From the NCBI RefSeq assembly GCF_003202405.1, contig NZ_QJHL01000007.1:124001-188000 (forward strand): a stretch of 64,000 nt of DNA, read 5' to 3'. The notes beneath the pieces were generated by a model, which ran no database searches, was not told the DNA's origin, and saw only the letters and a list, made by a program, of their open reading frames with translations. The stretch is from Flavobacterium hydrophilum. GTDB taxonomy: Bacteria; Bacteroidota; Bacteroidia; Flavobacteriales; Flavobacteriaceae. Position 1 is the first letter of the stretch. Each line of letters begins with the position of its first letter. Positions 62,527-64,000 of the stretch are shown here, piece after piece. The position numbers were made by a program, and so were the translations under genes.

Positions 62527-63555
62527 ATGATGAGCTTAAATTCTATTTACAACCAAAAAAAGATTGCTTTTTTTTCTACCCAGCCGTATGATAAAACTTT
62601 CTTCAATAAATACAACGATGAATTTAGCTATCAATTGGATTATTTTGAAACCCAGCTGAATCCGCAAACGGTAATTCTGATCGAGAATGCAACAATTGTC
62701 TGTGTTTTTGTAAATGACATTGTCAATGAAGAAGTCATCAGACAACTGGCAGAAAAAAACGTAAAAATTATTGCGTTGCGTTGTGCAGGGTTTAACAACG
62801 TCGATTTAGAAGCGGCTAAAAAATACAATCTAAAAGTTTGCCGTGTTCCTGCTTATTCGCCTCAGGCAGTTGCCGAACATGCTATGGCCATGATTTTAAC
62901 CTTAAATAGAAAAACACACAAAGCCTACAATCGCGTTCGAGAACAAAATTTCGCCTTAAACGGTTTACTAGGTTTTGACTTATTCGGAAAAACAATCGGA
63001 ATCATCGGAACCGGAAATATCGGGAAAGCTTTTGCTAAAATTGCTTTAGGTTTTGGCTGTAAAGTATTGGCGTATGATATTGTAGAAAATGATGAAATGA
63101 TCAAAGACGGAGTCTCTTTTGTAACCTTAGAAAAGATTTTCAAAACGAGTGATATCATTTCGCTGCATTGTCCGCTGAACGATCAAACAAAGCATGTGAT
63201 CAATAAAGATTCCATTGCTTTGATGAAAGAACATGTCATGATTATCAACACCAGCCGAGGAGGACTAATTGAAACGGCTTGTGTAATTGAAGGTTTGAAA
63301 CAAGGAAAGATTGGCTATCTAGGGATCGATGTTTACGAACAGGAAGAAAAACTGTTTTTCAAAGATTTATCAGAAGATATTATTCAAGACGATGCGATCC
63401 AGCGTTTAATGAGTTTTCCAAATGTTTTGGTTACAGCACATCAGGCATTTTTTACCAATGAAGCTTTAACACAGATCGCTTTGGTCACTTTCAATAATAT
63501 AAAATCATTGTTGACAGATAATGATATTAAAAATAAAGGGGCGTTATTAGTTTAA
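62527..63555 (+). CDS. 2-hydroxyacid dehydrogenase, D-lactate dehydrogenase type
   Basis: A 342-residue NAD-dependent D-2-hydroxyacid dehydrogenase, probably interconverting pyruvate and D-lactate. The Rossmann motif is GIIGTGNIGKAFAKIALGFG (about 158-177). Catalytic blocks are IINTSRGGLIET, the Glu region GIDVYEQEEKLFF and the His in TAHQAFFTNEAL. D-lactate-type features include 'YFETQLN' and 'EKNVKIIALRCAGFNNVDLEAAKKYNLKVCRVPAYSPQAVAEHAMAM'. Two ATGs are adjacent; either could be used. It follows the nitrate operon by 32 bases and may be co-transcribed, with no known link. Confidence 0.93.
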   Translation: MMSLNSIYNQKKIAFFSTQPYDKTFFNKYNDEFSYQLDYFETQLNPQTVILIENATIVCVFVNDIVNEEVIRQLAEKNVKIIALRCAGFNNVDLEAAKKYNLKVCRVPAYSPQAVAEHAMAMILTLNRKTHKAYNRVREQNFALNGLLGFDLFGKTIGIIGTGNIGKAFAKIALGFGCKVLAYDIVENDEMIKDGVSFVTLEKIFKTSDIISLHCPLNDQTKHVINKDSIALMKEHVMIINTSRGGLIETACVIEGLKQGKIGYLGIDVYEQEEKLFFKDLSEDIIQDDAIQRLMSFPNVLVTAHQAFFTNEALTQIALVTFNNIKSLLTDNDIKNKGALLV

Positions 63556-63574
63556 AATTTAAATACATTTTCAG

Positions 63575-63613
63575 ACCCGACAAGTTTTAAAAGCCTGTCG
63601 GGTTTATTTTTGT
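63575..63613 (+). terminator. terminator after the dehydrogenase
   Basis: Stem ACCCGACA/TGTCGGGT, 8 bp, extended by an internal mismatch, followed by TTATTTTTG. Confidence 0.75.
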
Positions 63614-63663
63614 CGAATATTTTTTGTAATTTAAGTCATAATATGAATTTAAAAAGCAGAATT

Positions 63664-64000
63664 ATGAAACGTATAATTTTAATTCTAATCGGAATTTCAA
63701 CATTATATTCCTGTCAAAACAAAGACCATAAAAAAAATATCATTAAAACGATTGTTCAGGATACCTTATCAAAAACAATTGGCGGTACAGCAGATGTAAG
63801 TGATGCTCCTCCCAAAGATGATAAAGCAGTCGAATTGATTCGGAAGCAATTGCATGTTTTATTAAAAAAAGATCTTCCGACACTAACAAAAGAAGAACGC
63901 TATTTCTACTACGAAGCTTTCGATTTAAATAACGATCAGAAAAACGAATATTTTGTAGGCTTCTCAAATTCCTATTTCTGCGGAAGCGGAGGTTGTTCAG
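63664..64000 (+). CDS. lipoprotein (partial, runs off the window)
   Basis: An open frame to the end of the window. The ATG at 63664 gives a signal peptide with lipobox LYSC, so the mature protein is lipid-anchored. An in-frame ATG at 63643 is also possible but adds an unlikely N terminus. The visible mature part contains an EF-hand-like 'FDLNNDQKNEYFVGFSNSYFCGSGGC' near its end. The family is not recognised. The frame continues beyond base 64000. Confidence 0.75.
   Translation, partial: MKRIILILIGISTLYSCQNKDHKKNIIKTIVQDTLSKTIGGTADVSDAPPKDDKAVELIRKQLHVLLKKDLPTLTKEERYFYYEAFDLNNDQKNEYFVGFSNSYFCGSGGCS

Noticed and set aside
1..64000. CRISPR arrays, tRNA or rRNA genes, prophage, integrated plasmid or known riboswitches
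   Set aside because: None seen. The repeats present are dispersed palindromes, not regularly spaced arrays, and no tRNA cloverleaf or phage gene set was recognised.

Overview
The window is a 64 kb stretch of a low-GC Bacteroidota chromosome, most likely Flavobacterium. The grounds are near-universal flavobacterial family matches (DUF3467, DUF4230, DKNYY, DUF5522, XrtN exosortase), Bacteroidota-type promoters of the TTG-N19-TAnnTTTG form, weak or absent Shine-Dalgarno sequences, and dispersed palindromic repeats of a kind common in this genus. No rRNA, tRNA, CRISPR array, prophage or intact insertion sequence was seen. Both ends cut a gene: rpoC at the left and a lipoprotein at the right.

Layout. 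1-8.8 kb is housekeeping: rpoC (3' part), a DUF3467 protein, prfC, a SurA-like isomerase and a MoxR ATPase. 8.8-12.6 kb is a two-gene exosortase system: XrtN and its probable only target, a VIT-domain membrane protein with a PEP-type C-terminal tail. 13-18.4 kb holds two unrelated aconitases, AcnB and AcnA. 18.8-19.9 kb is a LysM/NlpC-P60 cell-wall hydrolase. 20.0-23.3 kb is a compact RiPP locus: a 40-residue cysteine-free precursor, an attenuator hairpin, and a lanthipeptide dehydratase split into glutamylation and elimination proteins, with no cyclase, protease or exporter beside it. 23.4-27.0 kb is a histidine kinase/response regulator pair and an amino-acid permease.

27.1-38.4 kb is a minus-strand potassium-uptake (Kdp) region, in order of transcription: a sigma-54 activator, a 93-aa conserved protein, a 27-aa membrane peptide, kdpF, kdpA, kdpB, kdpC, an outer-membrane porin, a KdpD sensor lacking a kinase, and a separate histidine kinase. 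Most of its gene gaps carry hairpin-forming repeats. 38.5-55.7 kb is mixed metabolism and small conserved proteins: a luciferase-like oxidoreductase, an FMN-binding protein, phenylalanine hydroxylase, truncated haemoglobin, threonine deaminase, urocanate hydratase, a D-cysteine desulfhydrase-like enzyme, a glucosaminidase, hemL and Spy-like proteins. ilvA is preceded by what reads as a complete isoleucine attenuator, with an Ile-rich leader peptide and mutually exclusive hairpins.

56-62.5 kb is a nitrate respiration/assimilation-like operon: a NarK-type transporter with an unusual periplasmic insertion, a cytochrome-b-like membrane protein, a Nap/Nas-type molybdenum enzyme, a four-cluster ferredoxin, a Tat-type Rieske protein and a small membrane protein. 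An FNR-type palindrome sits at the expected distance upstream. A D-lactate dehydrogenase-type enzyme and a partial lipoprotein close the window. The strongest leads are the cysteine-free split-LanB locus, the ilvA attenuator and the unusual composition of the nitrate operon.
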